A model generated the notes under the pieces. The model was not told the DNA's origin. It saw only the letters and a program-made list of their open reading frames with translations, and searched no databases. 64,000 nt of DNA. Source: JBJGXI01 sp045635475. GTDB taxonomy: Bacteria; Bacillota; Bacilli; Bacillales; Amphibacillaceae. Positions within the stretch are counted from its first letter, which is position 1. The number at the start of each line of letters is the position of its first letter. The stretch covers positions 248,001-312,000 of the forward strand of contig NZ_JBJGXI010000001.1 of assembly GCF_045635475.1 (NCBI RefSeq). Direction: 5' to 3'. Both the position numbers and the translations under genes were made by a program. Below, in pieces: positions 28,201-36,465 of the stretch.

Positions 28201-29084
28201 GCAGAATAAATGATAGGGGAAGACGTTATGTAAATAAAGATGCAACTTGGATCTATAAGCTTTCAGATATCGCACAAGCTGATTCTTTATGGATGGACCT
28301 TACTAACCAGTACACCATTAGCGCTGCTACAGAAGCAGATGGCCCATACAACGTTATGGCAGTTAATAAAACAACACGGTTTAACAGCGGCATCAAGGAG
28401 ATGCTTGTTAGGGTGGATAATGAAGCATGGACTGCTGGTACACCTATTACAGGTGTAGGATCACACACCATTGTCGTAGAGGCAATTAGCAATGCGGGAC
28501 ACAAAGCGTGGAAATCAATTGAGTTCGTTATCAAAGAAGCGGATAAAAAAGCTCCAGAAATCACTACCATGCTTAATGGGCAAGTGCTTGAGACGGATGC
28601 TACAGTGCTTGATACCGATGAAATTTCCTTCGAATGGGAAGTAACCGATGAAGAAAGTGGAGTAGCTGCCGTTACTGCCATGTTTGATGGTGAAGCCTAT
28701 AAAGCGGAGGACACTATCAAACTAGCAGGTAAAACCGGCAAGCATGAACTCATTGTCACAGCAGAGGATCATGCTGGTAATGTAAACGAGCATACCTATG
28801 CGATCTATGTGACAACGAATGCTGAAGCAATGCGTTCACTTTTACAGGGATTTGTTGAATCAGGTGCGATCGATCGACCAAACAAAGCGAAACCGTTAGA
28901 TAATCAATTGCGCTTAGTACAACACTTTGGAGAAAAAGAGTCAGTGGATAAGGCGGTGAAACACTTAGAGTTGTTTAAGAAAAAGCTGGAGAAAGAGAAG
29001 CAGAAACAAGCAATTTCCGAAGCTGCATACCAAATGCTTATGTCGGATGCAAATTATTTAAAAGATAGCTTGCAATCAGACTGA
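25281..29084 (+). CDS. Secreted GxGYxYP protein with CBM9-like and Ig-like domains
   Basis: A 1267-residue protein. TTG at 25281 is favoured because the AAAGGGTG site lies just upstream, although GTG at 25272 is possible. A Sec signal occupies residues 1-32. The GxGYxYP N-domain is split by an inserted module of about 110 residues (about 202-311, NDRGKRFANQEAYWTYKIDG). The catalytic-type region has GLGYTFP (499-505). A CBM9/DOMON-like domain spans about 676-878 (VDGDLDAVWEQAE, YTVEVAIPWSDLR). A second copy of the inserted module (about 916-1026, NDRGRRYVNKDATWIYKLSD) is followed by Ig-like regions and a lysine-rich helical tail. No LPXTG. Likely acts on extracellular glycan. Confidence 0.85.
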   Translation: MNKTSLKNAFLKFMVIILVTGVVTPTYTLNAQEGSSTEAEIYVVDMRALTYWEKTMFTSLQGIANREDKRIYLIFKESEEMWLEWYEDYYGLNTTYLDDPYELFEKKSWPIKGYTIMDLEVPDTVNIATNYASTEDLLPVTEHLLQSKNLPALQVKHDLRGDFQGMSKAEIYDWAIENQWPNAAHDTVASLNVPFSPAIDITEHTKDHDTIYLRFEDSTTNDGLGAQLGSLMVTKGNELVAKIATNTEEELTHLVEEVDTQINDRGKRFANQEAYWTYKIDGVQGADLLSLDIMNQYKVSIANEIDGNYEQLVRETLTGGAVGYTNEVRDYVVAHRGFFFELSSNVNHTEEYALRGKLIEELDKDGVVLGWHPARSSEKEDLKQASEHGKRTLAASRTPNFSLHQFITPKEPFKQPQKVTAEEVEVEPNKIYVTFVLSDGDSLNFVSDFQGAQWNMDGRGEIPFGWEIQPLMEDMAPGMLEYFYQNATENDTFVASASGLGYTFPDVMKEQDIAQLLEDTKPYLERLDLTSLTFLPFQEGAHEDIAQIYGDILGDSLNGVVNDYWGQINALSRQQVVNGMAWMPTALPIISKFEQRTVSGMTDALNDIANQQSGESVTFVPIHVPKGHMDINMIWDVVNNLDSNTFIVTAPDEFMISYQKAVDAGLVDTGNQAEVPIYDAQKTTEAITVDGDLDAVWEQAESITYNGFDKVTSQFGNVWDDVSFESDSRVMWDENNLYYFARVEDSDRQIPFGSDKIYKNDAVGLYLYDESKAINYKLFATPIGRDGSGPLMAGWGTMNNAPTNLPENAQIAGKSTDGYYTVEVAIPWSDLRNGSVLVNGDNMKFSLMTFDADENSWGQSMWVGQGDTPSLFADLHLVNEPVISPTISIDGVEDGKSYTESVTPVVSAEVGSIDISEFTTESDSIYVKFEDSVKEDGFGAQVGNIKVSKDDETVLEFATGSSAEGNVIYKDNGSRINDRGRRYVNKDATWIYKLSDIAQADSLWMDLTNQYTISAATEADGPYNVMAVNKTTRFNSGIKEMLVRVDNEAWTAGTPITGVGSHTIVVEAISNAGHKAWKSIEFVIKEADKKAPEITTMLNGQVLETDATVLDTDEISFEWEVTDEESGVAAVTAMFDGEAYKAEDTIKLAGKTGKHELIVTAEDHAGNVNEHTYAIYVTTNAEAMRSLLQGFVESGAIDRPNKAKPLDNQLRLVQHFGEKESVDKAVKHLELFKKKLEKEKQKQAISEAAYQMLMSDANYLKDSLQSD

Positions 29085-29093
29085 TGGGCTTTC

Positions 29094-29137
29094 AACTCCC
29101 CTGTGATCGAGAACTGGGTCCCAAGGGAGTTTTTTCC
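29094..29137 (+). terminator. Rho-independent terminator after the GxGYxYP pair
   Basis: AACTCCC at 29094-29100 pairs with GGGAGTT at 29125-29131 and is followed by a run of T. It begins 10 bases after the stop codon. Confidence 0.75.
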
Positions 29138-29751
29138 TAAAGTTAAGACAGCATATACCTTGCGCTTCGCTATCTAGATTCGGCCCTACCTCCCTCTTCT
29201 AGTCAATCCTCTAAGTACTGACAGAGCGTCAAGCTGTAGTTGCACTTAATGCCGGGGGTGAGCACAAAGGAATGCAACTTAGATAATTTTTCACTAGACA
29301 CAGGAGACCTTATTTCGATTGAATTAACAGTTTTGATGATTTAGCGGCCAACAGAGACCATATTTGCTAAAAATAGCAAACAACAACAATAATTTTACCC
29401 TTATAAGCGTGCTGATTGTAACCATACTTCTCATTTTCCTACAATATTGAAGGTAAAAAGGAACATAAAAAATTAATAGACCAAGTGAAAAAATAATATT
29501 CGTGTTATGGAATTGCAAAATAGAACAATGAGAATTAAATGAAAAAGGTACTTTGGTTAAAGAGGTGTTAGCCTAAGTATTGTTTCTATACTATTATTGT
29601 ATTAAGCAATTAAAACAGCCTCACATTCTAATTGTTAGCTTAATTGCACCAGACCTATTTTTTTGGTTATTTATGAGAACGATTTCATGTTTGTGAGATC
29701 TTGAAAGGAGTAAAGGAGGGATCGTAGAAGAGGTAAGGAGGCAGGAGGCAG
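29138..29751. other. Intergenic region before the LacI gene
   Basis: About 600 bases without a credible gene. It contains the second copy of the short dispersed repeat (29552-29575, TTTGGTTAAAGAGGTGTTAGC) and an operator at 29674. A 13-base stretch AGTTGCACTTAAT near 29239 recurs near 53640. The remainder looks like decayed sequence. Confidence 0.5.
29674..29687. promoter_or_regulatory. LacI/CcpA-type operator before lacI
   Basis: TGAGAACGATTTCA matches TGWNANCGNTNWCA fully and lies 65 bases before the LacI-family gene. It could serve autoregulation or CcpA control. Confidence 0.65.
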
Positions 29752-30744
29752 ATGATGGCAACTATTAAAGATGTCGCTGAGCGAGCTGGATTATCCCGTG
29801 CTACAGTGTCAAGAGTCATTAACAATCATGCATACGTAACAGAAGAAAAAAAGAGGTTGGTATACGAGGCGATGAAGGAACTAAATTATGTCCCAAATTC
29901 CATTGCTCGCCATCTACGTAAGCAAACTACGGAGACCATTGCAGTATTAGTACCAAGAATCTCTAATCCATTCTTCAGCAAGCTCGTTGAAGTGATGGAG
30001 ATGGTAGCAGCAGAAAACATCTTCCAGCTAATTGTTTGTCAAACGAGATCGGATAAAATGCGGGAAATGGAATACTTGGATATGTTAAAAACAAAACAAA
30101 TCGCTGGAGTCATCATGGTTTCTATTGAAAACGATTGGGAAGATATTAAAGACTATAGTAGCTTTGGTCCAATATTTTTTTGTAACGAATATCCAACGAA
30201 CAATAATATTACTGTTGTTGGATCCAATCAATTTAATGGAGGCTACCTTGCTACACGTCATTTATTGGAAAAAGGACACAAAATAATTGCATTTTGTAGC
30301 GGTGAAAAAACAAACACAAATATGCACGGTAGAAAACTCGGATTTGATTTTGCTTTAAAAGAATTTGGTTTTTCGAATTCAGATAGTTGTTGGTTTAGAG
30401 GTGTAGTAGATATTGAGGATGGAAGGCGTGTTTTACGAAAGATAATTGCGATGAAAGACAGACCCACTGCAGTATTTACAGGAAGTGATGAAATTGCTGC
30501 GGGGATCATCAAAGAAGCGAGAATGAATAACATTCAGATTCCGGACGAACTAGCTGTTGTAGGGTACGATAATCAATCGATTGCAGAGCTTATGGAACCC
30601 GGCATAACAACTATTAACCAGCCAGTTGAAGCTATCGGCAAGAGGACAATGGAACTTATGATTAATTATTTAAGGAGCTATGGTGAGTTTGCACCAATTA
30701 ATTTGGAATTACCCTTATGTTTAATTGAAAGGAATTCAACGTGA
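29752..30744 (+). CDS. LacI-family transcriptional regulator
   Basis: A 330-residue repressor; ATG at 29752 or the adjacent 29755 can serve, both after AGGAGG-like sites. The N-terminal helix-turn-helix and hinge helix read TIKDVAERAGLSRATVSRVI, then NYVPNSIARHLRK. A periplasmic-binding-like effector domain follows, with GRKLGFDFAL, FTGSDEIAAGII, and LAVVGYDNQSIAEL. It probably represses the following importer and mannosidase operon until a sugar inducer appears. Palindromes of LacI-family type lie before it and between it and the next gene. Confidence 0.93.
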   Translation: MMATIKDVAERAGLSRATVSRVINNHAYVTEEKKRLVYEAMKELNYVPNSIARHLRKQTTETIAVLVPRISNPFFSKLVEVMEMVAAENIFQLIVCQTRSDKMREMEYLDMLKTKQIAGVIMVSIENDWEDIKDYSSFGPIFFCNEYPTNNNITVVGSNQFNGGYLATRHLLEKGHKIIAFCSGEKTNTNMHGRKLGFDFALKEFGFSNSDSCWFRGVVDIEDGRRVLRKIIAMKDRPTAVFTGSDEIAAGIIKEARMNNIQIPDELAVVGYDNQSIAELMEPGITTINQPVEAIGKRTMELMINYLRSYGEFAPINLELPLCLIERNST

Positions 30745-30761
30745 AATTTTTTGATTGAATA

Positions 30762-30775
30762 TGATAACGTTTTCA
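30762..30775. promoter_or_regulatory. LacI/CcpA-type operator, first of a pair
   Basis: TGATAACGTTTTCA matches the operator consensus fully. It lies 18 bases after the LacI stop, upstream of the importer operon, with a second site at 30869. Two sites 107 bases apart would allow looped repression. Confidence 0.7.
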
Positions 30776-30868
30776 TAAGCGGTAACAAAGTACGCTTCTT
30801 TGCTACAGAGAACCATAAAAGTAATTATAGTTACATTAAGTAATTCTCTGAATTAAAGGGGTGTTAAA

Positions 30869-30882
30869 TGTAATCGCTTACA
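30869..30882. promoter_or_regulatory. LacI/CcpA-type operator, second of a pair
   Basis: TGTAATCGCTTACA matches the operator consensus and is nearly a perfect palindrome. It lies 42 bases before the binding-protein start, where bound protein could block transcription. Confidence 0.7.
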
Positions 30883-30923
30883 GATGATAATTTTTCTTTA
30901 CCATTCTAAGGAGGTTGATTAAA

Positions 30924-32522
30924 ATGCAAAAAAGATTGATGTTCTTGTTTTCGATTCTGGTACTTTCATTCGTAATGGTTGGTTGTACTTCTGACAAAGA
31001 AACTTCATATGAAGTAGCGGAGCCAAGTGAAAATTTCAATGAAACTGGTTTTCCAATTGTGAGCGAATCCATTGAAATTAATATGACTGGGGCTAAAAAG
31101 CCTGATCAAGCAGACTGGAATGAAATGATTGTATTACAGGAATATGCTGAAAAAACAGGAATAAATGTCAACTTTGAACCTGTTCCTGGACCAGGTTGGG
31201 AAGAAAAGAGAAATCTCTTACTTTCTAGTGGTGACCTACCAGATGCTTTTTTTAAAGCTGGATTATCGCAAAGTGACATTGTAACTTATGGAAGCCAAGG
31301 GGTCTTTATCCCTCTTAACGATTTAATTGATCAATATGCTCCTAATATTAAAGCGATGTTTGATGAATATCCAGAGATCAAAAAATCAGTTACTGCACCA
31401 GACGGAAACATCTACGTATTACCACAAGCTGTAAACTATTTAGCACCTCGAATTGAAAAACCGTGGATTAATAAAACTTGGCTGGATAATTTAGGACTCG
31501 AAGTGCCTACAACAACAGACGAATACTATCAAGCATTAAAGGCCTTCGTCGAAGAGGATCCAAATGGAAATGGCCAAGCAGATGAACTTGGCTATAGTGG
31601 GCCACCTAGATTACCTAGATTCTTTGAAATTATAAGAGGATCGTTTGGACTTGGTAACGCAGGTTATCAGTCAGGAAACTTTGATTTAGACAGTGATGGA
31701 AATGTTAGGTTCTATCCAATCGAAGAAGGTTACAAGCAGATGCTTGAGTACTCGAAGAAAATGTATGAAGATGGATTAATTGATGAAGAAATATTTGTAC
31801 AGAACAATAACTGGGTAGGTAAAGGACAACAAGGTATTGTCGGTTCATTCATTGCGAACAACTCGTTAACAATGGGAGATAAAGTGGATGATTATGTCGC
31901 AATGGACGCATTAGAAGGACCGAATGGGGATACCCTTTATTCTCCAGTTAAGCCGATGGTTCAAGTACAAGGTACGTTCGCAATTACTAGTGAAAATGAC
32001 TATCCAGCAGAAACGATCCGTTGGGTCGATTATTTCTATGGCAAAGAAGGTTCAAAAATGATTCGTATGGGTATTGAAGGAGAAACCTATGAAGTAAAAG
32101 ATAATGGTGAGCTAGCATACCTAGATAAGATTTTGAATAATCCAGATGGAATGAGCTTTGACCAAGCAATCGGTCAGTACACGATGTGGACTGGTGGAAA
32201 TATGCCACACTTTATTTATCAAGAATCTGATCTTACTGGTAACAGCCATCCTGCGGCTCTAGAGGGTGCTGAAATTCTTAAAGATAATATTCCAGAAGAT
32301 CCATGGCCACCATTACTATTAACAACAGAAGAGCAACAAAGAATTGCCGGGATTCAAACGGATATCGACACGTATGTTCAGGAAATGTCAGCTAAATTTG
32401 TAGCTGGATCTGAGCCACTATCAAATTGGGATGAGTATGTTTCTACAATCGAACAGATGGGTGTAGAGGATTATATAGAAGTCATGCAAGCTGCTTATAC
32501 GCGTTATAAAGAAGCTGAGTAA
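30924..32522 (+). CDS. ABC transporter sugar-binding lipoprotein, LplA type
   Basis: A 532-residue lipoprotein; ATG at 30924 follows AAGGAGGT. The signal ends in lipobox FVMVGC, so Cys 22 would be lipidated. The mature part is an extracellular solute-binding protein: substrate-lobe motifs include DLPDAFFKAGLSQSDI and IEKPWINKTWLDNLGLEVP, plus a Ca-type loop DPNGNGQADE. The C-terminus resembles the partial protein at 1-688. It opens the second importer operon and would deliver oligosaccharides to permeases at 34528 and 35498. Two operators upstream suggest control by the LacI protein and/or CcpA. Confidence 0.93.
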   Translation: MQKRLMFLFSILVLSFVMVGCTSDKETSYEVAEPSENFNETGFPIVSESIEINMTGAKKPDQADWNEMIVLQEYAEKTGINVNFEPVPGPGWEEKRNLLLSSGDLPDAFFKAGLSQSDIVTYGSQGVFIPLNDLIDQYAPNIKAMFDEYPEIKKSVTAPDGNIYVLPQAVNYLAPRIEKPWINKTWLDNLGLEVPTTTDEYYQALKAFVEEDPNGNGQADELGYSGPPRLPRFFEIIRGSFGLGNAGYQSGNFDLDSDGNVRFYPIEEGYKQMLEYSKKMYEDGLIDEEIFVQNNNWVGKGQQGIVGSFIANNSLTMGDKVDDYVAMDALEGPNGDTLYSPVKPMVQVQGTFAITSENDYPAETIRWVDYFYGKEGSKMIRMGIEGETYEVKDNGELAYLDKILNNPDGMSFDQAIGQYTMWTGGNMPHFIYQESDLTGNSHPAALEGAEILKDNIPEDPWPPLLLTTEEQQRIAGIQTDIDTYVQEMSAKFVAGSEPLSNWDEYVSTIEQMGVEDYIEVMQAAYTRYKEAE

Positions 32523-32542
32523 TCAAATTATATACTAAAATG

Positions 32543-32564
32543 GAGGGGAAGTTTAGCTCCCCTC
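32543..32564 (+). promoter_or_regulatory. Stem-loop after the binding-protein gene
   Basis: GAGGGGA at 32543-32549 pairs with TCCCCTC at 32558-32564. The following bases CCCTATTTT give a weak T-run. It may act as a partial terminator or mRNA stabiliser, keeping binding-protein levels above the rest of the operon, as at 698-729. Confidence 0.6.
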
Positions 32565-32607
32565 TCCCTATTTTAAATCACTATTAATCAGAAAAGGATG
32601 ATTAGTT

Positions 32608-33672
32608 TTGTCTAATAAATTGAAGGTTGGCGTCATTGGCATAGGAGGCATCTCAAATAACAATCATATCCCTGCATGGCTATCTCATCCGGAAACCGAA
32701 ATTATTGCCTTATGTGACATTGAAAGAGAAAAAGCGGATAAGGTTGCACAGGATTATAAGATCCCTCATGTATTTACAGATTTTCACGATTTATTAGCAA
32801 ATGATGAAATCGATATCATAGACATCTGTACACCGAATCTGTTTCACTCTGAAATAGCAGTGGCAGCTCTGCAGCATGGTAAGCATGTTTTTTGTGAAAA
32901 ACCAGACGCAATCAATCCGGAAGAAGCACAAAAAATGGCCGATGCTACAAAAAATAGCGAAAAGCAATTAATGGTTATGAGGAACAATCGTTTCAATCCT
33001 TCCTCCACATGGATGAAGCAGTTTGTTGACGATGGATTAATGGGAGAGATTTACACCGGAAGATGTGGCTGGATCCGACGTCGGGGTATACCGGGTAAAG
33101 GCGGATGGTTCACAAATAAAAAACTATCTGGAGGTGGACCGCTTATTGATTTAGGTGTTCATTTTATTGATTTAGCCATGTGGTTAATGGGTAATCCACG
33201 TCCCGTTTCTGTAACTGGTGCTACCTATAATAAATTTGCCAATACTACGATTGATGATTCGCCACATAGTCAGTTTGGTGAAGCAAAAAAAGATGGCGTT
33301 TTTGATGTGGAGGATTTAGCAACTGGTTTTATCCGGTTCGATAATGGAGCTACGCTGCAAATCGAATTTAGCTGGGCTTCTAATATTGAAGAAGAAAGGA
33401 ATTTCTATGAACTCCGTGGTACGAAAGCTGGAGTAAGTTGTAAAAATGGAGATTTAAAGGTGTTTACAGAAACTGCTAATGCATTAAGTGATGTATCCCC
33501 ACGTTTACAACAAAGTAAGCAAAAGGATCATGAGACAAATATATACCACTTTATTGATGTCGTACAAAATCGAGCAGAACCGATTATCACCCCGGAGCAA
33601 GGTGTTGACATGATAAAAATTTTAGCAGCAATCTATGAGTCCGCTCAGACTGGATCTGAAGTTAAGTTATAA
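32608..33672 (+). CDS. Gfo/Idh/MocA-family oxidoreductase
   Basis: A 354-residue canonical member starting at TTG after AAAAGGA. Landmarks are VIGIGGISNNNHIPAW (about 9-24), VFCEKPDAINPEEA (about 95-108) and DLGVHFIDLAMWLMGNP (about 180-196). An extra segment near 205-230 (NTTIDDSPHSQFGEAKKDG) sits in the C-terminal domain. It is followed after 48 bases by a ThuA-like gene; in rhizobia, ThuB (this family) and ThuA work together in 3-keto-disaccharide metabolism. It may therefore generate or use a keto-sugar in this operon. Confidence 0.9.
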   Translation: MSNKLKVGVIGIGGISNNNHIPAWLSHPETEIIALCDIEREKADKVAQDYKIPHVFTDFHDLLANDEIDIIDICTPNLFHSEIAVAALQHGKHVFCEKPDAINPEEAQKMADATKNSEKQLMVMRNNRFNPSSTWMKQFVDDGLMGEIYTGRCGWIRRRGIPGKGGWFTNKKLSGGGPLIDLGVHFIDLAMWLMGNPRPVSVTGATYNKFANTTIDDSPHSQFGEAKKDGVFDVEDLATGFIRFDNGATLQIEFSWASNIEEERNFYELRGTKAGVSCKNGDLKVFTETANALSDVSPRLQQSKQKDHETNIYHFIDVVQNRAEPIITPEQGVDMIKILAAIYESAQTGSEVKL

Positions 33673-33720
33673 AAATTTATATAGACAGAGCTAGTAATGC
33701 ACAGGAAGGATGAGGTGTCT

Positions 33721-34449
33721 ATGGTTAAACCATCAACTCGCGTAACAGTATGGAATGAATTTAGACATGAACAAACAAATGAAACGGTAAGAAATATATA
33801 TCCAAACGGAATTCATGATGTGATTGCAAATTATTTGCACGATAAAGAAATGGAAGTATCGACAGCTACATTAGATGAACGAGAGCACGGTCTAACGGAT
33901 GAAGTACTGAATGGAACCGACGTCCTTATTTGGTGGGGACATATGGCGCACAATGAGGTAACAGATGAAGTAGTTAATAAGGTTCATAAACGCGTATTAG
34001 ACGGGATGGGATTAATTGTCCTCCATTCTGGGCACTTTTCTAAAATTTTCAAGAAATTGATGGGTACTACATGTAATTTAAAATGGCGGGATGCAAGTGA
34101 GAAAGAACGTCTTTGGGTGGTTAATCCAAGTCATCCAATAGCAGCGGGTATTGGCGATTACATTGAACTGGAAGAGGAGGAGATGTACGGCGAGTTCTTT
34201 GATATACCGAATCCGGAAGAAGTTGTGTTTACAAGCTGGTTTACTGGTGGAGAAGTTTTTAGAAGTGGTTGTACATTTACGCGAGGAAAAGGCAAAATAT
34301 TTTATTTCAGACCGGGTCATGAGGCTAATCCAACCTATTATAACGAGAAAATTATGCGCGTTATCGCAAATGCTGTATCTTGGGCAAAGCCATCAGGAAA
34401 CTATGCATTTAACTTTGGAAATGTAGCACCGCTTGAATCACTTAGATAA
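33721..34449 (+). CDS. ThuA-domain protein
   Basis: A 242-residue protein with the ThuA (glutamine-amidotransferase-like) fold. ATG at 33721 is favoured because GAGGTG precedes it; an in-frame ATG at 33697 would add eight residues. Landmarks are RVTVWNEFRHEQTN, DVLIWWGHMAHNEVTDE, LDGMGLIVLHSGHFSKIF, and GKIFYFRPGHEANPTY. Rhizobial ThuA acts in trehalose/keto-disaccharide metabolism. It sits directly after a Gfo/Idh/MocA gene in an importer operon. The precise reaction here is unknown. Confidence 0.85.
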   Translation: MVKPSTRVTVWNEFRHEQTNETVRNIYPNGIHDVIANYLHDKEMEVSTATLDEREHGLTDEVLNGTDVLIWWGHMAHNEVTDEVVNKVHKRVLDGMGLIVLHSGHFSKIFKKLMGTTCNLKWRDASEKERLWVVNPSHPIAAGIGDYIELEEEEMYGEFFDIPNPEEVVFTSWFTGGEVFRSGCTFTRGKGKIFYFRPGHEANPTYYNEKIMRVIANAVSWAKPSGNYAFNFGNVAPLESLR

Positions 34450-34527
34450 ATTAGTGATTGCGGGATTAAATAGAAGACATCGTGACCAGTAGTGCGGGAG
34501 GGTTTAAAGAAAGGGGTTGTTTAACAG

Positions 34528-35484
34528 ATGAATAGCCAATACAGTAGCACGAATTTCGAGAAAATACCTAAAAACCGCAAATTCAGTAGGAAAAACTTTC
34601 GAAAGTTGCATCGAAACTGGCAATTGTATGCATTACTAGCACCGGCGTTAATCTATTTTTTAGTATTTAAGTATTATCCTATGTATGGCTTACAAATTGC
34701 GTTTAAGAACTTTGTCGCAACAAAAGGTATATGGGGAAGTGAATGGATTGGTTTTGACCACTTCACTAGATTTTTCGATTCCTATTATTTCTGGAGAATT
34801 ATTACGAACACACTTGAGCTAAATTTGTATCAACTAGCATTATTTCCTGTATCGATTATCGTCGCATTATCACTTAATGAATTAAAAGAAGGAAAGTTTA
34901 AGAAAGTAGCCCAGACGATTACGTATGCCCCACATTTTATTTCAGTAGTCGTGTTCGTTGGGATGCTAGTGGCTTTCCTTAATCCATTAACGGGGATTAT
35001 TAACTTATTTATTCAATTATTAGGATTTGAGCCTATTAATTTCATGACCGAGCCAGGTTGGTTTAAAACGATCTTCGTATTTTCAGGTGAATGGCAGCAG
35101 CTTGGGTGGGGTGCGATCATTTATTTAGCAGCACTAGCGGGTGTTGATCCACAGTTGCATGAAGCTGCAAGAGTAGACGGTGCATCCAGACTGCAGCGAA
35201 TATGGCATATTAATATTCCAGGGATTTTGCCAACGATTGTCATTCTACTAATCTTAAATATGGGGAACTTTATGACCATCGGTTTTGAGAAAGTTTTATT
35301 AATGCAAAATGATCTTAACTTATCTGCATCAGAAGTGATTCAAACCTATGTGTATAAAAGTGGGGTATTGGAAGCTCAGTACAGTTATTCCACAGCAATC
35401 GGTTTATTTAATTCATTGATTAACTTCATTATACTAATCACCTTTAACCGTCTTGCAAGAAGAACGGGGACGAGTCTATGGTAA
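34528..35484 (+). CDS. ABC sugar transporter permease, LplB/CUT1 type
   Basis: A 318-residue permease. After a basic N-tail (about 1-33) the first span reads YALLAPALIYFLVF; the pattern FKYYPMYGLQIAFKNF follows. The ATPase-contact loop is EAARVDGASRLQRIWHINIPG (about 212-232). It partners with the 35498 product and the lipoprotein at 30924. It is clearly a paralogue of the 761-1726 permease, so the two operons share a transporter ancestry. Confidence 0.93.
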   Translation: MNSQYSSTNFEKIPKNRKFSRKNFRKLHRNWQLYALLAPALIYFLVFKYYPMYGLQIAFKNFVATKGIWGSEWIGFDHFTRFFDSYYFWRIITNTLELNLYQLALFPVSIIVALSLNELKEGKFKKVAQTITYAPHFISVVVFVGMLVAFLNPLTGIINLFIQLLGFEPINFMTEPGWFKTIFVFSGEWQQLGWGAIIYLAALAGVDPQLHEAARVDGASRLQRIWHINIPGILPTIVILLILNMGNFMTIGFEKVLLMQNDLNLSASEVIQTYVYKSGVLEAQYSYSTAIGLFNSLINFIILITFNRLARRTGTSLW

Positions 35485-35497
35485 AGGGGTGTGAACG

Positions 35498-36388
35498 ATG
35501 TTAGGACAAAAAAATTCAGATAAATTGTTTGAGATTTGTAACAAAATTATAATTTGGTTCTTTATTCTTATAATTGCATATCCGTTGGTATATATATGCA
35601 GTGCATCCATAAGCGACCCAGCATTAGTGAGTTCTGGTCAGATGTGGTTGTGGCCAAGGGGGATTACCTTCGAAGGATTTGAAAGGGTTTTCCAAAATGC
35701 TGAAATATGGATGGGCTATCGTAATACGATCTTTTACACATTACTTGGTACTTTTATCAATCTTGCTGTTACGTTGCCATGTGCTTATGCACTTTCCAGG
35801 CAAGATTTAAAAGGAAAAGGATTAATCATGGGATTGTTAGTGTTCACGATGTTTTTTGAAGGGGGGCTGATCCCAACGTATTTACTAGTTAAAGATCTTC
35901 AAATGACAAATACCATTTGGGCAATGGTTATTCCAAATGCAGCAGCTGTGTGGAACATCATTGTAACAACTACCTTTTTTAAAGTGACGATACCGAGGCA
36001 GTTAGAGGAATCGGCAGAAATTGATGGAGCCTCGACTTTTCGAATCTTCTTTCAAATTGTCTTACCATTGTCCGCTCCAATTATAGCAGTAATGGCTCTA
36101 TTTTATGGGGTGGGGCATTGGAATCAATATTTTAATGCCTTAATTTATCTATCCGATCGTGATCTCTATCCATTACAACTCATTTTAAGAGAGATTCTTG
36201 TCCTGAATCAGATGTCTACAGAGTTAATGAATACGGCGGATCCAGAATCGCTTATTGAGCAAATGCGCGTAGCGAATATTATTAAATATGCCGTCATGAT
36301 TGTATCGGCAGCACCACTATTAATTGTGTATCCATTTTTACAACGCTTCTTCCTTAAAGGTGTAATGATTGGTTCTATTAAAGGATAA
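35498..36388 (+). CDS. ABC sugar transporter permease, LplC/CUT1 type
   Basis: A 296-residue permease 13 bases after the preceding stop, ribosome site AAGGGGTG. Membrane spans begin near residue 15; the ATPase-contact loop is EESAEIDGASTFRIFFQIVL (about 168-187), and the C-terminus is FLKGVMIGSIKG. It completes the second importer. No ATPase gene is present in either importer operon. Confidence 0.93.
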   Translation: MLGQKNSDKLFEICNKIIIWFFILIIAYPLVYICSASISDPALVSSGQMWLWPRGITFEGFERVFQNAEIWMGYRNTIFYTLLGTFINLAVTLPCAYALSRQDLKGKGLIMGLLVFTMFFEGGLIPTYLLVKDLQMTNTIWAMVIPNAAAVWNIIVTTTFFKVTIPRQLEESAEIDGASTFRIFFQIVLPLSAPIIAVMALFYGVGHWNQYFNALIYLSDRDLYPLQLILREILVLNQMSTELMNTADPESLIEQMRVANIIKYAVMIVSAAPLLIVYPFLQRFFLKGVMIGSIKG

Positions 36389-36465
36389 TATATGTGCAGT
36401 TCCATTTAGCATAACAACTATTGATGAGTAATTAAACATAACTTTTCTAATAAGGAGTTTATGAT

